Source: Paenibacillus fonticola DSM 21315 (GTDB lineage Bacteria > Bacillota > Bacilli > Paenibacillales > Paenibacillaceae). Taken from it: DNA of 64,000 bases. The DNA lies in the NCBI RefSeq assembly GCF_000381905.1, contig NZ_KB907249.1, forward strand, positions 211,174 through 275,173, in the 5' to 3' direction. Position 1 is the first letter of the stretch. Each line of letters opens with the position of its first letter. A program made the position numbers and the translations under genes. The notes below the pieces were generated by a model. The model saw nothing but the letters and a program-made list of their open reading frames with translations. It did not search any database and was not told the origin of the DNA. Below, piece after piece: positions 51,949 to 61,812 of the stretch.

Positions 51949-53442
51949 ATGGGGATTCAGCTTGAAAAGTGGATCATCGAGGCCAGCATCGGTATGATGC
52001 AAAGGGCGATGGAGAAGGGGGAGATGAGTTCTGAGGATTTGGTTGCGGCCTATTTGGGCCGAATCGATCGTTATGATCATCGCCTGAAGTCGGTAATCGA
52101 GGTCAATCCGGAAGCCATGGATACAGCTAGAGCTTTGGATCGGGAACGTAAGGAGCAGGGCAGCAGGGGAGCGCTGCACGGTATTCCTATTTTACTGAAA
52201 GACAATATCGGAACGCATGACCAGACCCGCACCAGTGCGGGCTCGTTAGCTTTAGCGAACTCCATTCCGAAGGAGGATTCTTCCGTCGCCTCGCAATTGC
52301 GCGCTGCCGGCGCTGTCCTTCTCGGCAAAGCCAATATGACCGAATGGGCCAATTTTATGTCGAGCACGATGTGGGCAGGGTACAGCTCGAGAGGCGGGCA
52401 AACGTTAAACCCTTATGGTCCAGGGGAGATATTTGTCGGTGGCTCAAGTTCCGGTCCAGCGGCGGCGGTTGCCGCCAACCTGGCGGCTGCGGCGATTGGT
52501 ACGGAAACGACAGGCTCTATCATCAGCCCGGCCAGCCAAAATTGCATTGTCGGAATTAAGCCGACGGTGGGCCTGATTAGCCGGCGTGGAATCATTCCGC
52601 TATCAGAAACGCAGGACACGCCGGGGCCAATGGCTCGCACGGTTGCCGATGCTGCGCTTATCTTGGGTGCGCTTACTGCCCAAGATGCGAGGGATGCCGT
52701 GACTTTGTCGAAGAGCCGTTTGGCGCTTTCCGATTATACGCCGTTTCTCGATCGCACTGCCCTGGCAAAATCCCGCATCGGCATTCCGCGATATTATTAT
52801 CAGCATCTTGATGAAGGGAGGTTGGCCCTGATCGAACAAGCCATCCATGTACTTGAGGCCGAAGGGGCAACGATCATCGATCCCGTAGAATTGCCTTGCG
52901 AGGGGGAGCAGTGGGATGCCAATGTGCTATATTTTGAATTCAAGAAATATTTGAACGACTACTTGAAGACACTACCGGAAACGGTTAAAGTTTGTTCGCT
53001 GGAGGATGTGATCCGGTTTAACGAGCGGCATGCAGCGGCCGCTTTGAAATTCGGACAGGATATTCTGCTTTCGTCGAACCGGACAAGCGGTACCTTGACC
53101 GAGCAGGCGTATTTGGACAGCAAGCGGAGAAATCTTGAACTGGCCGGGAGACAGGGGATCGATGCCGCATTAGAGCATTATCATTTGGACGCATTGCTGA
53201 TTCTAGGGGACGATGATGTCAACGATCTTGCTGCCCGGGCTGGGTATCCTTCTATAACTGTACCTGCCGGCTTTGTTTCGGAAGGGGTCATTACTCAGGA
53301 GGGGTATACGACAAAAGGTCCGCACGGAATAACTTTTGTGGGTACGGCCTTTAGTGAGCCAGCTTTAATTCGGCTTGCTTATGGGTATGAACAAGCTTCG
53401 CGGCATCGCGTTCCTCCTAATCTCGATGAAATTAGGGGTTGA
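51949..53442 (+). CDS. Amidase signature family enzyme
   Basis: A 497-residue amidase of the amidase signature family, a Ser-cisSer-Lys hydrolase of amides. Lys84 (PILLKDNI), the Gly/Ser-rich loop GGSSSGPAAAVAA (164-176) with the bridging cis-Ser, and the nucleophile Ser190 in TTGSIISPAS are visible. Unlike GatA it is not next to gatB or gatC, so it is a free-standing amidase (for example for peptide amides or small amides). GAGGGGGAGCG is upstream of the ATG. The stop codon overlaps the -35 box of the copA promoter. Confidence 0.9.
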   Translation: MGIQLEKWIIEASIGMMQRAMEKGEMSSEDLVAAYLGRIDRYDHRLKSVIEVNPEAMDTARALDRERKEQGSRGALHGIPILLKDNIGTHDQTRTSAGSLALANSIPKEDSSVASQLRAAGAVLLGKANMTEWANFMSSTMWAGYSSRGGQTLNPYGPGEIFVGGSSSGPAAAVAANLAAAAIGTETTGSIISPASQNCIVGIKPTVGLISRRGIIPLSETQDTPGPMARTVADAALILGALTAQDARDAVTLSKSRLALSDYTPFLDRTALAKSRIGIPRYYYQHLDEGRLALIEQAIHVLEAEGATIIDPVELPCEGEQWDANVLYFEFKKYLNDYLKTLPETVKVCSLEDVIRFNERHAAAALKFGQDILLSSNRTSGTLTEQAYLDSKRRNLELAGRQGIDAALEHYHLDALLILGDDDVNDLAARAGYPSITVPAGFVSEGVITQEGYTTKGPHGITFVGTAFSEPALIRLAYGYEQASRHRVPPNLDEIRG

Positions 53443-53467
53443 CATATACCCCATGGGGGTATATTTT
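53439..53467 (+). promoter_or_regulatory. CsoR-type copper-responsive promoter and operator
   Basis: A consensus -35 TTGACA (53439-53444) and -10 TATTTT (53462-53467) are 17 bases apart. The spacer is filled by the palindrome ATATACCCC/GGGGGTATAT (53444-53464) that matches CsoR operators. Binding of CsoR here would block RNA polymerase until Cu(I) releases it. No csoR gene is in the window. Confidence 0.88.
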
Positions 53468-53538
53468 ATTAGTACATAGCATGCTGCATAAACAACAGTT
53501 CTGTGCGGCACGACTCATAGAAATGAGGTGTACTAAAA

Positions 53539-55962
53539 ATGGGCAACGAGAATAATACGACTTCTTTACAGATTACGGGTATGACTTGTTCTGCCTGCGC
53601 CAACCGGATCGAGAAAAGTCTTGGCCGGCTGGAAGGCGTACAGGAAGCGAACGTAAATTTTGCTTTAGAACGGGCAACCGTGGCGTATAATCCAGAACTC
53701 ACCGATGTTTCCAAGCTGGAAGCGACGATTCATAAGCTCGGCTACGACGTTGTCAAAGATGTCGCTGATTTGCAGCTCCATGGCATGTACTGTGCGGCCT
53801 GCGCCGTCAGAATCGAAAAGGCGATTGCTAAAATTCCTGGCGTATCGAGCGCGGCTGTTAATTTTGCGCTGGAAACCGCGCGGGTCCAATATAACCCCGG
53901 GGAGGTATCGGTTCAGGACATTCAGGAGCGCGTGGCGAAGCTTGGGTATGAGGCTGTGTTAAAGCAGGAACAAGCTGACGAGGGCGATTACCGAGAACAG
54001 GCAATTGCCCGGCAGAAACGCAAGCTGCTCATTTCTGCGCTCTTATCGCTGCCACTGCTTTGGACGATGGTCAGTCATTTCTCTTTCCTATCTTGGATAT
54101 GGCTGCCGGATTTATTTATGAATCCCTGGTTCCAGCTAGTACTCGCTACCCCGGTGCAGTTTTATATTGGTAAGCAATTTTACGTTGGAGCATATAAAGC
54201 CTTGCGGAATAAGAGTGCCAATATGGATGTTCTTATTGCACTAGGAACGTCGGCCGCATATTTTTACAGCTTGTATCTCACACTGGAATGGGTCGCAGCG
54301 GGGAATGGGGGCCAGCATGCTCCGGCAATGTATTATGAGACGAGTGCCGTCTTGATCACGCTCGTTATTCTTGGAAAACTGTTTGAAGCTTTGGCTAAAG
54401 GACGCACCTCGGAAGCGATCAAAAGCTTGATGGGACTGCAGGCCAAGACTGCTCTTGTCGTTAGAGAAGGAAAGGAGCAGATGATCCCTGTAGAAGAGGT
54501 GCAGCGCGGAGATGTCGTCATTGTCAAGCCAGGGGAAAAAATCCCGGTGGACGGAGAGGTGCTTGAAGGCGTATCGTCGGTAGACGAATCGATGCTGACC
54601 GGGGAAAGTTTTCCGGTAGAGAAACAAGCGGGAGATGCTGTCATTGGAGCCACGATCAATAAAAATGGCAGCTTGAAGATCCTAGCTACCAAAGTAGGCA
54701 AAGAGACGGCATTGGCGCAAATCGTCAAAGTCGTTGAGGAAGCTCAGGGTTCAAAGGCGCCGATTCAACGTGTAGCGGATGTCATATCAGGAATTTTTGT
54801 TCCCATTGTTGTTGGCATTGCGGTGCTTTGCTTTATAATCTGGTATTTCTGGGCTTCCCCCGGCAACTTCGCACATGCGCTGGAAATTGCCATAGCTATA
54901 TTGGTTATCGCTTGTCCATGCGCACTGGGGCTAGCTACCCCTACCTCCATCATGGCCGGCTCTGGACGTGCAGCGGAGCTGGGGGTACTGTTTAAAGGCG
55001 GCGAGCACTTGGAGACGACGCACACAGTGGATACCGTCATCCTTGATAAGACGGGCACAGTTACGAAAGGAAAGCCCGAACTGACCAACGTGGAACCGGA
55101 AGGGATGGCGGAAAGCGACTTCCTTCGGCTAGTCGGGGCGGCTGAGAAAAGTTCAGAGCATCCGCTGGCGGAGGCTATTGTGGCCGGCATTGAAGACAGA
55201 GGAATTGATATTCCCGCTGCGGCAAGCTTTGAGGCCATTCCTGGCTACGGCATTCATGCTGAAGTCGAAGGCCGGGACATCATTATTGGCACCCGGAGGC
55301 TGATGGCGAAACACGGTGTACAAATCGCTGCTAATGCGGATACCCGGATGTCTGCACTGGAGCAGGCAGGCAAGACTGCGATGATAGCAGCAATTGACGG
55401 GAAGTATGCGGGAGTTGTAGCGGTAGCCGACACGATCAAAGAAACTTCGCAGGCTGCGATTTCCAGATTGAAGGCGATGGGAATTCAGGTAATTATGATC
55501 ACCGGTGATAATGAACGAACCGCCCGTGCTATTGCCGGGCAGGTTGGAATTAACGAGGTATTGGCTGAAGTGCTGCCAGAAGGCAAAGCAGCAGAAGTGA
55601 AAAAGCTGCAGCAGCAAGGCCAGAAGGTGGCGATGGTCGGGGACGGAATTAACGACGCGCCTGCCCTCGCGATGGCCGACATCGGCATGGCGATCGGAAC
55701 CGGAACCGATGTAGCTATGGAAGCGGCTGACGTCACTTTAATGAAGGGCGACCTGAACAGCATTCCTGATGCGATCTATATGAGCCGCAAAACGATGAGC
55801 AACATCCGGCAAAATTTGTTCTGGGCGCTCGGTTATAACTCGCTTGGCATTCCCATCGCTGCGCTAGGGCTGCTGGCTCCTTGGATTGCAGGAGCGGCAA
55901 TGGCCTTGAGCTCCGTATCCGTCGTATTGAATGCGCTGAGACTGCAGCGAATGAAAATTTAA
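53539..55962 (+). CDS. copA: Copper-exporting P1B-type ATPase CopA
   Basis: An 807-residue P-type ATPase that pumps Cu(I) out of the cytoplasm. Two N-terminal metal-binding domains carry CSAC (17-20) and CAAC (85-88). Eight membrane helices are expected, with the transport-site CPC at 459-461, the actuator TGE at 354-356, the phosphorylation site DKTGT at 503-507 and the hinge GDGINDAP near 704-711. AATGAGGTG precedes ATG 53539. The promoter contains a CsoR-type operator. The copper chaperone gene copZ is not next to it. Confidence 0.96.
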   Translation: MGNENNTTSLQITGMTCSACANRIEKSLGRLEGVQEANVNFALERATVAYNPELTDVSKLEATIHKLGYDVVKDVADLQLHGMYCAACAVRIEKAIAKIPGVSSAAVNFALETARVQYNPGEVSVQDIQERVAKLGYEAVLKQEQADEGDYREQAIARQKRKLLISALLSLPLLWTMVSHFSFLSWIWLPDLFMNPWFQLVLATPVQFYIGKQFYVGAYKALRNKSANMDVLIALGTSAAYFYSLYLTLEWVAAGNGGQHAPAMYYETSAVLITLVILGKLFEALAKGRTSEAIKSLMGLQAKTALVVREGKEQMIPVEEVQRGDVVIVKPGEKIPVDGEVLEGVSSVDESMLTGESFPVEKQAGDAVIGATINKNGSLKILATKVGKETALAQIVKVVEEAQGSKAPIQRVADVISGIFVPIVVGIAVLCFIIWYFWASPGNFAHALEIAIAILVIACPCALGLATPTSIMAGSGRAAELGVLFKGGEHLETTHTVDTVILDKTGTVTKGKPELTNVEPEGMAESDFLRLVGAAEKSSEHPLAEAIVAGIEDRGIDIPAAASFEAIPGYGIHAEVEGRDIIIGTRRLMAKHGVQIAANADTRMSALEQAGKTAMIAAIDGKYAGVVAVADTIKETSQAAISRLKAMGIQVIMITGDNERTARAIAGQVGINEVLAEVLPEGKAAEVKKLQQQGQKVAMVGDGINDAPALAMADIGMAIGTGTDVAMEAADVTLMKGDLNSIPDAIYMSRKTMSNIRQNLFWALGYNSLGIPIAALGLLAPWIAGAAMALSSVSVVLNALRLQRMKI

Positions 55963-56285
55963 TACGGGAGCAGCGGAAAATGTGATTTTAGTAGGAAGAT
56001 AACGGGAACAATAGCCGTTATCTTCTTCTTTTTTATTTTAAAGCAGTACGAATAGTATGAATTAAGTCCCTTGTATAAAGCGAGTGACAACTTGTAGAAT
56101 TGTGACATGAGGACATAGGCACACACCGTTTGGTCCTGAAGGAGATTGTAATTCGGCGGCATAAGCTGATATTTGCGCCAGCGTGCTTGGGGGCGTGTAT
56201 GGATAGTGCCATATGGGTAGGCCGAGTTGTAGAGCCACTCATTATTTACTAATAAATAGATATGTCCAAGATCATCTTCATGAAC
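55959..56285 (-). other. Minus-strand open frame without a start, otherwise empty region
   Basis: The 376 bases between copA and the next gene hold the copA terminator and no plus-strand gene. On the minus strand an uninterrupted frame of about 108 codons reads protein-like, Tyr/Trp-rich sequence (for example NNEWLYNSAYPYGTIHTR and RWRKYQLMPPNYNLLQ) but begins right after a stop codon with no start codon until an internal ATG at 56162, and its end runs through the terminator. It may be a gene remnant or chance. Confidence 0.25.
55995..56035 (+). terminator. Terminator after copA
   Basis: AGATAACGG (55997-56005) pairs with CCGTTATCT (56015-56023), followed by TCTTCTTTTTT. Confidence 0.85.
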
Positions 56286-56338
56286 TTATCAAAGTGATAT
56301 AATGCATTAAATACATACATATGCTGAGGTGATAAGTA

Positions 56339-56668
56339 ATGCATAGAAGAACTACAGGGATGCTGCTCATTATTATCGCCGCATTTCTGTACGGCATTCG
56401 CTATTTAGCTGCAGCGATTTATGGGTCTAACTCCTCCACTTGGAGCGCAGAACTTTTCAACGAGATGCTGAACTATGTCGGTAAAGGGCCAATGATTCTT
56501 AGTACAAGCGCGTTGATATTAGGGGTTGCATATATGCTTGTTGCCGAATTGGAGGGCACGAGCATGCGTAAGCAGATCGAACAAATTAAGAGCAACTGGA
56601 ATGAATTTGACTTATATGAAAAGGGGGGAACTAGTGAAAAGGGCAACAGCCAGAAGAAAAGCAAATAA
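56339..56668 (+). CDS. Small membrane protein, 109 aa
   Basis: A 109-residue protein with an N-terminal hydrophobic span (about 6-28), a second span (about 48-72) and a charged, coiled-coil-like C-terminus ending in a Lys-rich tail. CTGAGGTGATAAGTA precedes the ATG. No family is recognised. It stands alone and is followed by a terminator. Confidence 0.72.
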   Translation: MHRRTTGMLLIIIAAFLYGIRYLAAAIYGSNSSTWSAELFNEMLNYVGKGPMILSTSALILGVAYMLVAELEGTSMRKQIEQIKSNWNEFDLYEKGGTSEKGNSQKKSK

Positions 56669-56695
56669 GCTTTGCGCCATAACGGTAAAAATGAG

Positions 56696-56731
56696 ACAGT
56701 TCGGGATCTTGGCCTGGGCTGTTATTTTTTG
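56696..56731 (+). terminator. Terminator upstream of second ABC exporter
   Basis: ACAGTTCGGG (56696-56705) pairs with CCTGGGCTGT (56713-56722) with several G-T pairs, followed by TATTTTTT. Confidence 0.65.
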
Positions 56732-56926
56732 CTTATATTGCGGCAGACGCCGATTTTTACATTGAAATTGAAGCGTACAAACGGTGCATGCGGTGAATTA
56801 TCGGACACTTCTTCAACTAACGTTTTAAAACAGACGCAAAATGTTATAGAGATAACATAGGAAGAGTTCTATACTTTTTGTGGTACATTACCATATATTA
56901 TCACAAGTTAGAAGCAGGTGAACGAC

Positions 56927-58705
56927 ATGGCAAAAACCGAGGTGTCCTTCGATTACTCCAAAGTGTTTGAAAATGAGCAGGAAGCGAAAATTAAGCCGCT
57001 CCGACTGCTCGCACGGCTGTATCGTGAACATATTAGCAAAGTAGCTCTTTCCGCAATATGCTATGCTGTCAAATCGTCCCCGCAGTGGGTGCTGTCGATT
57101 GTTACGGCTAATATTATCAACATTGTCAGCTATCCTGACCGCCACTCGATTCGTGAATTTTGGATAAATCTCGCCGTCATTATCGTCGTAATATTGCAAA
57201 ATATTCCGATGCATACGCTCCATGTCAGCTACATCAGTAAAGCTGTCCGGCATGTAGAAGCTGGGCTGCGAAGCACTCTCGTTCGGAAGATGCAGCAGTT
57301 ATCTTTAAGCTATCATGGAAATATGAGCGCTGGCCGGCTTCAATCGAAAGTGCTGCGCGATGTAGAAGCGATCGATTTTTTGTCGCGGCAAATGATGACG
57401 AGCCTGATTCCCGCAGCCATTAGCCTCACGATAGTCATTACTCTCACCTTGTATCATAGCTGGTTTGTCGCTCTGTTTTTCATCTTTATGGCACCTGCGG
57501 CGATCTTGTTCGTTCGTTTTTTTCGTTCCAAAATGTCTAAGCACAATCGCGAAGTACGGAAGAAGATCGAAGAAATGTCAGGGAAAGTATCCGAGACGGT
57601 GGAAATGATTCCAGTCACCCGTGCTCACGGGCTAGAGGATGTCGAAATCCGCAAGGTGGACGCCGCTTTGCAGAACATTCGGGAAAGAGGCTATCGCCTG
57701 GATATACTCGAAGCTTATTTCGGCTCGACGAACTGGGCTGTTTTTCAGTTGTGTCAGGTCGGTTGTCTGTTCTTTACGGCGTACCTGTCTTATTTGGGGC
57801 ATATGGAGATCGGGGACATTGTCATGTATCAGAGCTTTTTTGCCATGATCATTAACTCGGTCACTTCGATTTTGAACGTGTATCCTAATCTGGTCAAAGG
57901 CTTTGAGTCGTTGCATTCCGTTACGGAAGTGATTATGTCCGAGGAGACGGAGGAGTACAAAGGACGTTTTAAGCCGGATCGTATTCAGGGAGAATACCGT
58001 TTCCAAGGTGTCGCATTTCGTTATAAAGGCTCGGATCGCCATGTGCTGCAGGACTTCTCTTTAAACGTTAAACCAGGGGAAACGGTAGCCTTTGTCGGTG
58101 AATCGGGTTCGGGAAAATCAACGATATTAAGCCTGATTATCGGATTCTATAAGCCGCAAGCGGGTCAAATTTGGATTGACGGCATCCCGATGAATGAACT
58201 GAGCATGAACCGTTACCGCCAGTCTTTGGCGATCGTACTGCAAAACAATATATTATTCTCAGGCACGATTCGCGAAAACATTACATATGGGCTGCCGCAT
58301 ATTTCCGAGGAGAAGCTGCAGCAGGCGGTATGGATGGCGAATTTACAAGATGTGATCGACAGTTTACCTGAAGGGCTGGATACTTCGGTAGGTGAGCATG
58401 GGGGCCGGCTGTCCGGCGGCCAGCGTCAGCGGATTGCGATTGCCAGGGCGCTTGTCCGCGATCCGAAAATTATTATTCTCGATGAAGCGACTTCCGCGCT
58501 GGACAATATGTCGGAGCGTCATGTCCAGGAAGCGATGGAGCAACTGATGAAGGGAAGAACGACGTTTATTGTAGCTCACCGTCTTTCCACCGTAAAAAAT
58601 GCCGACCGGATCGTTGTTATGAAGAAGGGGGGAATCGTGGAAAGCGGCACATACGAGGAGCTTCTGATCAAGAAAGGCGAGTTTTATAAACTGAAAAATA
58701 TGTGA
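56927..58705 (+). CDS. ABC exporter, fused permease and ATPase
   Basis: A 592-residue half-transporter of the exporter type, not obviously a close paralogue of the one at 7862. The N-terminal domain (about 40-330) has six membrane spans; the nucleotide-binding domain has Walker A GESGSGKS (391-398), signature LSGGQ (495-499), Walker B IIILDE (515-520) and the H-loop in VAHRLS. AGGTGA at 56916-56921 sets ATG 56927 rather than GTG 56918, which lies inside it. It stands alone; likely a homodimeric drug, lipid or peptide exporter. Confidence 0.92.
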   Translation: MAKTEVSFDYSKVFENEQEAKIKPLRLLARLYREHISKVALSAICYAVKSSPQWVLSIVTANIINIVSYPDRHSIREFWINLAVIIVVILQNIPMHTLHVSYISKAVRHVEAGLRSTLVRKMQQLSLSYHGNMSAGRLQSKVLRDVEAIDFLSRQMMTSLIPAAISLTIVITLTLYHSWFVALFFIFMAPAAILFVRFFRSKMSKHNREVRKKIEEMSGKVSETVEMIPVTRAHGLEDVEIRKVDAALQNIRERGYRLDILEAYFGSTNWAVFQLCQVGCLFFTAYLSYLGHMEIGDIVMYQSFFAMIINSVTSILNVYPNLVKGFESLHSVTEVIMSEETEEYKGRFKPDRIQGEYRFQGVAFRYKGSDRHVLQDFSLNVKPGETVAFVGESGSGKSTILSLIIGFYKPQAGQIWIDGIPMNELSMNRYRQSLAIVLQNNILFSGTIRENITYGLPHISEEKLQQAVWMANLQDVIDSLPEGLDTSVGEHGGRLSGGQRQRIAIARALVRDPKIIILDEATSALDNMSERHVQEAMEQLMKGRTTFIVAHRLSTVKNADRIVVMKKGGIVESGTYEELLIKKGEFYKLKNM

Positions 58706-58827
58706 TTCATGATAGGAAATTACTGGAGTAATAAATTTACTCAACAACGGAAAATGAGTGACTTGAAAATGAAAGATTGGCCAGATGGTTTTCAAAGACG
58801 AGCCTTCTGGATACAAGCAAAAAACGG

Positions 58828-58874
58828 TTGACTAATCACGTTGCCAGTAGTATATTGAATGTGTAACCGGTTAC
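58828..58874 (+). promoter_or_regulatory. Promoter and LacI-type operator of ribose/nucleoside operon
   Basis: TTGACT (58828-58833), a 17-base spacer and TATATT (58851-58856) form a good sigma-A promoter. The perfect palindrome GTAACCGGTTAC (58863-58874) lies at the transcription start, with the central CG typical of LacI-family operators, so the regulator gene just downstream probably represses its own operon. Confidence 0.88.
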
Positions 58875-58898
58875 CTATGAGTGGAGTGAACACATGAT

Positions 58899-59876
58899 AT
58901 GATCTCAATCAAAGACGTTGCCAAGTATGCAGGTGTATCCGTAGCGACTGTATCCAGAGTTTTGAACAACAGCGGGTATGTCGGCCAGGATACGAGAAAA
59001 AAGGTTGAAAAAGCGATTGAAGAACTTAATTACAAGCCGAATGAGGTGGCTAGAAGTCTGTTTAAGAAACAGTCCACCACGATTGGCTTAATCGTGCCTG
59101 ATATTATGAACCCCTTCTTTCCTGAGCTGGCGAGAGCTGTTGAAGATACGGCTATTCAGTTAGGGTACAATGTCATTCTTTGCAATTCGGATGGGGATCA
59201 GAAGAAGGAACAAAACTACCTGGATATCCTGCAGCAGCAGTATGTAAACGGTATTATTGTTTCTTCCAATACGCTGACCGCGGCTCAAATCGTACGGCTT
59301 AACATTCCTGTCGTCAGTATCGACCGCGTCATCAGCAAAGGCCTGCCGACGATTGTCGTAGAGAACAAGAAAGGGGCCATGATGGCAACGCGCTATTTGC
59401 AAAGCAAAGGCTGCCGCAGGATTGGCCACATTAAAGGAAATAGCAGCGTAGTCAATGCTGAAGAACGCTGCGAAGGCTACAAGGAAATTATCGGAAACGA
59501 GCCTTGGTTTGACGAGACATACATCGCAGAAGGCCAATATGACATGCAGTCGTCCATTCAAGCGACGCTGGAGCTGCTGCAAAGGCATCCTGATATCGAT
59601 GGAATCTTTGCAGCGAATGACATTATGGCGATTGGTGCAATTAAAGCGGCGTATCAGCTTGGCAAAAGAGTGCCCGAAGACATTGCCATCATCGGCTTTG
59701 ACGGTATCAGCCTGTCCAAAGCGACGACGCCGGAGCTGACTACCATAGAGCAGCCGATTTACGAAATGGGCGAGAAGGCGACCAAGATGCTGGTGAGCTT
59801 AATGGAGCAGCAGACCGTGGATCAGGAGAACTATAAAATATTAGATGTCACGCTAATAGAGAGAGAATCTACTTAA
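58899..59876 (+). CDS. rbsR: LacI-family repressor, RbsR-like
   Basis: A 325-residue LacI-family transcription regulator. Residues 1-55 hold the helix-turn-helix (IKDVAKYAGVSVATVSRVLNN) and hinge helix (PNEVARSLFKK); residues 60-325 are the periplasmic-binding-protein-like effector domain. It is the first gene of an operon with ribokinase, nucleoside hydrolase and a transporter, so ribose or a nucleoside is the likely inducer. The operator GTAACCGGTTAC overlaps its promoter. GGAGTGA (58883-58889) precedes ATG 58899. The symbol is by context. Confidence 0.85.
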   Translation: MISIKDVAKYAGVSVATVSRVLNNSGYVGQDTRKKVEKAIEELNYKPNEVARSLFKKQSTTIGLIVPDIMNPFFPELARAVEDTAIQLGYNVILCNSDGDQKKEQNYLDILQQQYVNGIIVSSNTLTAAQIVRLNIPVVSIDRVISKGLPTIVVENKKGAMMATRYLQSKGCRRIGHIKGNSSVVNAEERCEGYKEIIGNEPWFDETYIAEGQYDMQSSIQATLELLQRHPDIDGIFAANDIMAIGAIKAAYQLGKRVPEDIAIIGFDGISLSKATTPELTTIEQPIYEMGEKATKMLVSLMEQQTVDQENYKILDVTLIEREST

Positions 59877-59891
59877 GAAGGAGAAATAGGA

Positions 59892-60782
59892 ATGGAGCGG
59901 AAACCCAAAATTACTGTTGTCGGCAGCATCAACATGGACCTAGTCACGATAACGGCTCAAGTGCCTCAAATCGGCGAGACGCTCCTTGGCAAGCAATTTC
60001 AGATGAATCCCGGCGGAAAAGGAGCCAATCAAGCGGTAGCCGCAGCACGGCTTGGTGCAGACGTTCGTTTGATTGGCTGCGTCGGGAATGACCGCTTCGG
60101 TCAAGACATTTTGCAGCACCTCAGAAATGAAGGTGTTGATGTAAGTGATGTGGAACCGGTTACAGCTCATACGGCTACTGCTACGATTACCGTCCACAAT
60201 CAAGATAACAGCATTATTGTCGTTCCAGCCGCCAATCACCATGTGACCGCTTCCTTTGTAGAATCCAAACGGGAAGTCATCCAGGACAGTGATATTCTTC
60301 TTGTCCAGTTGGAAATACTGTTGGAAGGTGTGCAAAAGGCCGTAGAGATTGCTAAAGAAAATGGCGTAACCGTCATTCTGAACCCGGCACCAATTCAAGA
60401 GCTGCCTGTACAACTAATAAAGCAGGTAGACTATCTGACGCCTAACGAGCATGAGCAAGTTTTGTTGAAGCAGCGCTTTAGTGAGCAGGAATTGAACGGA
60501 AAGCTTATCGTTACGAAAGGCAGCCAGGGTGTCTCGCTGATGGCAGATGGTCAGGAACTTACTATTCCGGCCTACAAAATCGGCGTCGTGGATACAACCG
60601 GAGCAGGGGATTCGTTTAATGGCGGCCTGGCCGTTGCTTTAAGCCGAGGAATGACATTGAATGATGCTTGCCGGTACGGCAATGCTGTTGCTGCTCTATC
60701 GACAACGAAGCTCGGTGCACAAAGCGGAATGCCAACCGGAGAAGAGGTTGAGCAGTTTATTAAAGGAGGACGAAACAAATGA
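59892..60782 (+). CDS. rbsK: Ribokinase
   Basis: A 296-residue PfkB-family sugar kinase that phosphorylates ribose at O5 with ATP. Diagnostic motifs are GSINMDL (about 11-17), NPGGKGANQAVAAARLGA (39-56) and the C-terminal anion hole and catalytic base VDTTGAGDSFNGGLA (about 232-246). It follows the LacI-type gene by 15 bases with AGAAGGAG and its stop overlaps the nucleoside hydrolase start (ATGA), so the ribose released by hydrolysis would be fed straight into the pentose phosphate pool. Confidence 0.93.
   Translation: MERKPKITVVGSINMDLVTITAQVPQIGETLLGKQFQMNPGGKGANQAVAAARLGADVRLIGCVGNDRFGQDILQHLRNEGVDVSDVEPVTAHTATATITVHNQDNSIIVVPAANHHVTASFVESKREVIQDSDILLVQLEILLEGVQKAVEIAKENGVTVILNPAPIQELPVQLIKQVDYLTPNEHEQVLLKQRFSEQELNGKLIVTKGSQGVSLMADGQELTIPAYKIGVVDTTGAGDSFNGGLAVALSRGMTLNDACRYGNAVAALSTTKLGAQSGMPTGEEVEQFIKGGRNK
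60152..60163 (+). promoter_or_regulatory. Intragenic operator-like site in rbsK
   Basis: GGAACCGGTTAC matches the operator at 58863-58874 at 11 of 12 positions and lies about 1.3 kb downstream, inside the ribokinase gene. It could be an auxiliary operator for looping, or a chance match. Confidence 0.3.
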
Positions 60783-61699
60783 CAAAAAGACCAATCATTA
60801 TCGACACAGATCCTGGCATTGATGATGCAGTTGCATTAGCGATCGCCCTGTATAGCGAGGAGCTGGATGTACGCTTAATTACTACCGTTGCCGGAAATGT
60901 GGGCCTGGATAAGGTGACACTGAACGCCTTGAAGCTGTTGAAGTTCTTCAAGAAGGATATCCCGGTAGCGATGGGGGCGGGCAGACCGCTGATCAAAGCG
61001 CCGATCGATGCGAGCAATGTCCACGGCTCTACCGGCATGGACGGCTATGATTTCGAAGAGCCAACGAAACAGCTGCTCTTGCAAGAAAATGCGGTCAACG
61101 CGATGCATCGGGTCATCATGGAAAGCGAACAGCCGATAACCTTAGTCCCGATCGGACCTTTGACGAATATCGCGCTTCTCCTGCGAATGTACCCGGAGGT
61201 AAAGGAGAAGATTGCCGAGGTAGTCATCATGGGCGGATCGACAGCCCGCGGCAATGCCGGAGTCATGGCCGAATTCAACATATTTGCCGATCCGGAAGCG
61301 GCGAAAATCGTGTTCCAAAGCAATCTGCCTGTCGTCATGGTTGGGCTTGACGTAGGATTGAAAGCGCTCGTATATCCTGAAGACAGTGAGCGGCTAAAGG
61401 ACATGAACGAGACAGGACAAATGATCTATCAGCTGTTCCAAAAATACCGCGGCGGCAGCATGAAGACCGGATTGAAAATGTACGACAGCTGTGCGATCGC
61501 CTATCTCCTGCAACCGGAGATGTTTACCGTTGCAGATACTTTTGTGGACGTAGAATTAAGCGGTTCCCTAACAGCCGGCTGCACTGTCGTGGATTTGAAA
61601 GGTTATCTTGGCCAGGAGAACAACGCTAAAGTTTGCGTCGATATCGATCCGCAAATGTTCAAAACGTGGTTTTTGGAAGGCTTAAGCAAGTGCAACTAA
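60779..61699 (+). CDS. rihC: Ribonucleoside hydrolase (RihC-like)
   Basis: A 306-residue inosine-uridine nucleoside hydrolase that splits nucleosides into base and ribose. The N-terminal calcium-binding DTDPGIDDA (9-17), 'GPLTNIALLLR' (about 126-136) and 'EFNIFADPEAAKIV' (about 165-178) are family signatures. The substrate range (purine or pyrimidine) cannot be fixed by eye; the RihC symbol is by general similarity. Its ATG overlaps the ribokinase stop. A transporter gene follows after 113 bases. Confidence 0.88.
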   Translation: MTKRPIIIDTDPGIDDAVALAIALYSEELDVRLITTVAGNVGLDKVTLNALKLLKFFKKDIPVAMGAGRPLIKAPIDASNVHGSTGMDGYDFEEPTKQLLLQENAVNAMHRVIMESEQPITLVPIGPLTNIALLLRMYPEVKEKIAEVVIMGGSTARGNAGVMAEFNIFADPEAAKIVFQSNLPVVMVGLDVGLKALVYPEDSERLKDMNETGQMIYQLFQKYRGGSMKTGLKMYDSCAIAYLLQPEMFTVADTFVDVELSGSLTAGCTVVDLKGYLGQENNAKVCVDIDPQMFKTWFLEGLSKCN

Positions 61700-61812
61700 A
61701 CTAAGCTTGATCAACTGGCTCTACATTACGAATCATGATCTTAGGACACTTTGATCTGCATCTGATTTGAGTTTTTCAGCATCCAATCTGCATCTTAGGA
61801 GGAACACCAGCT

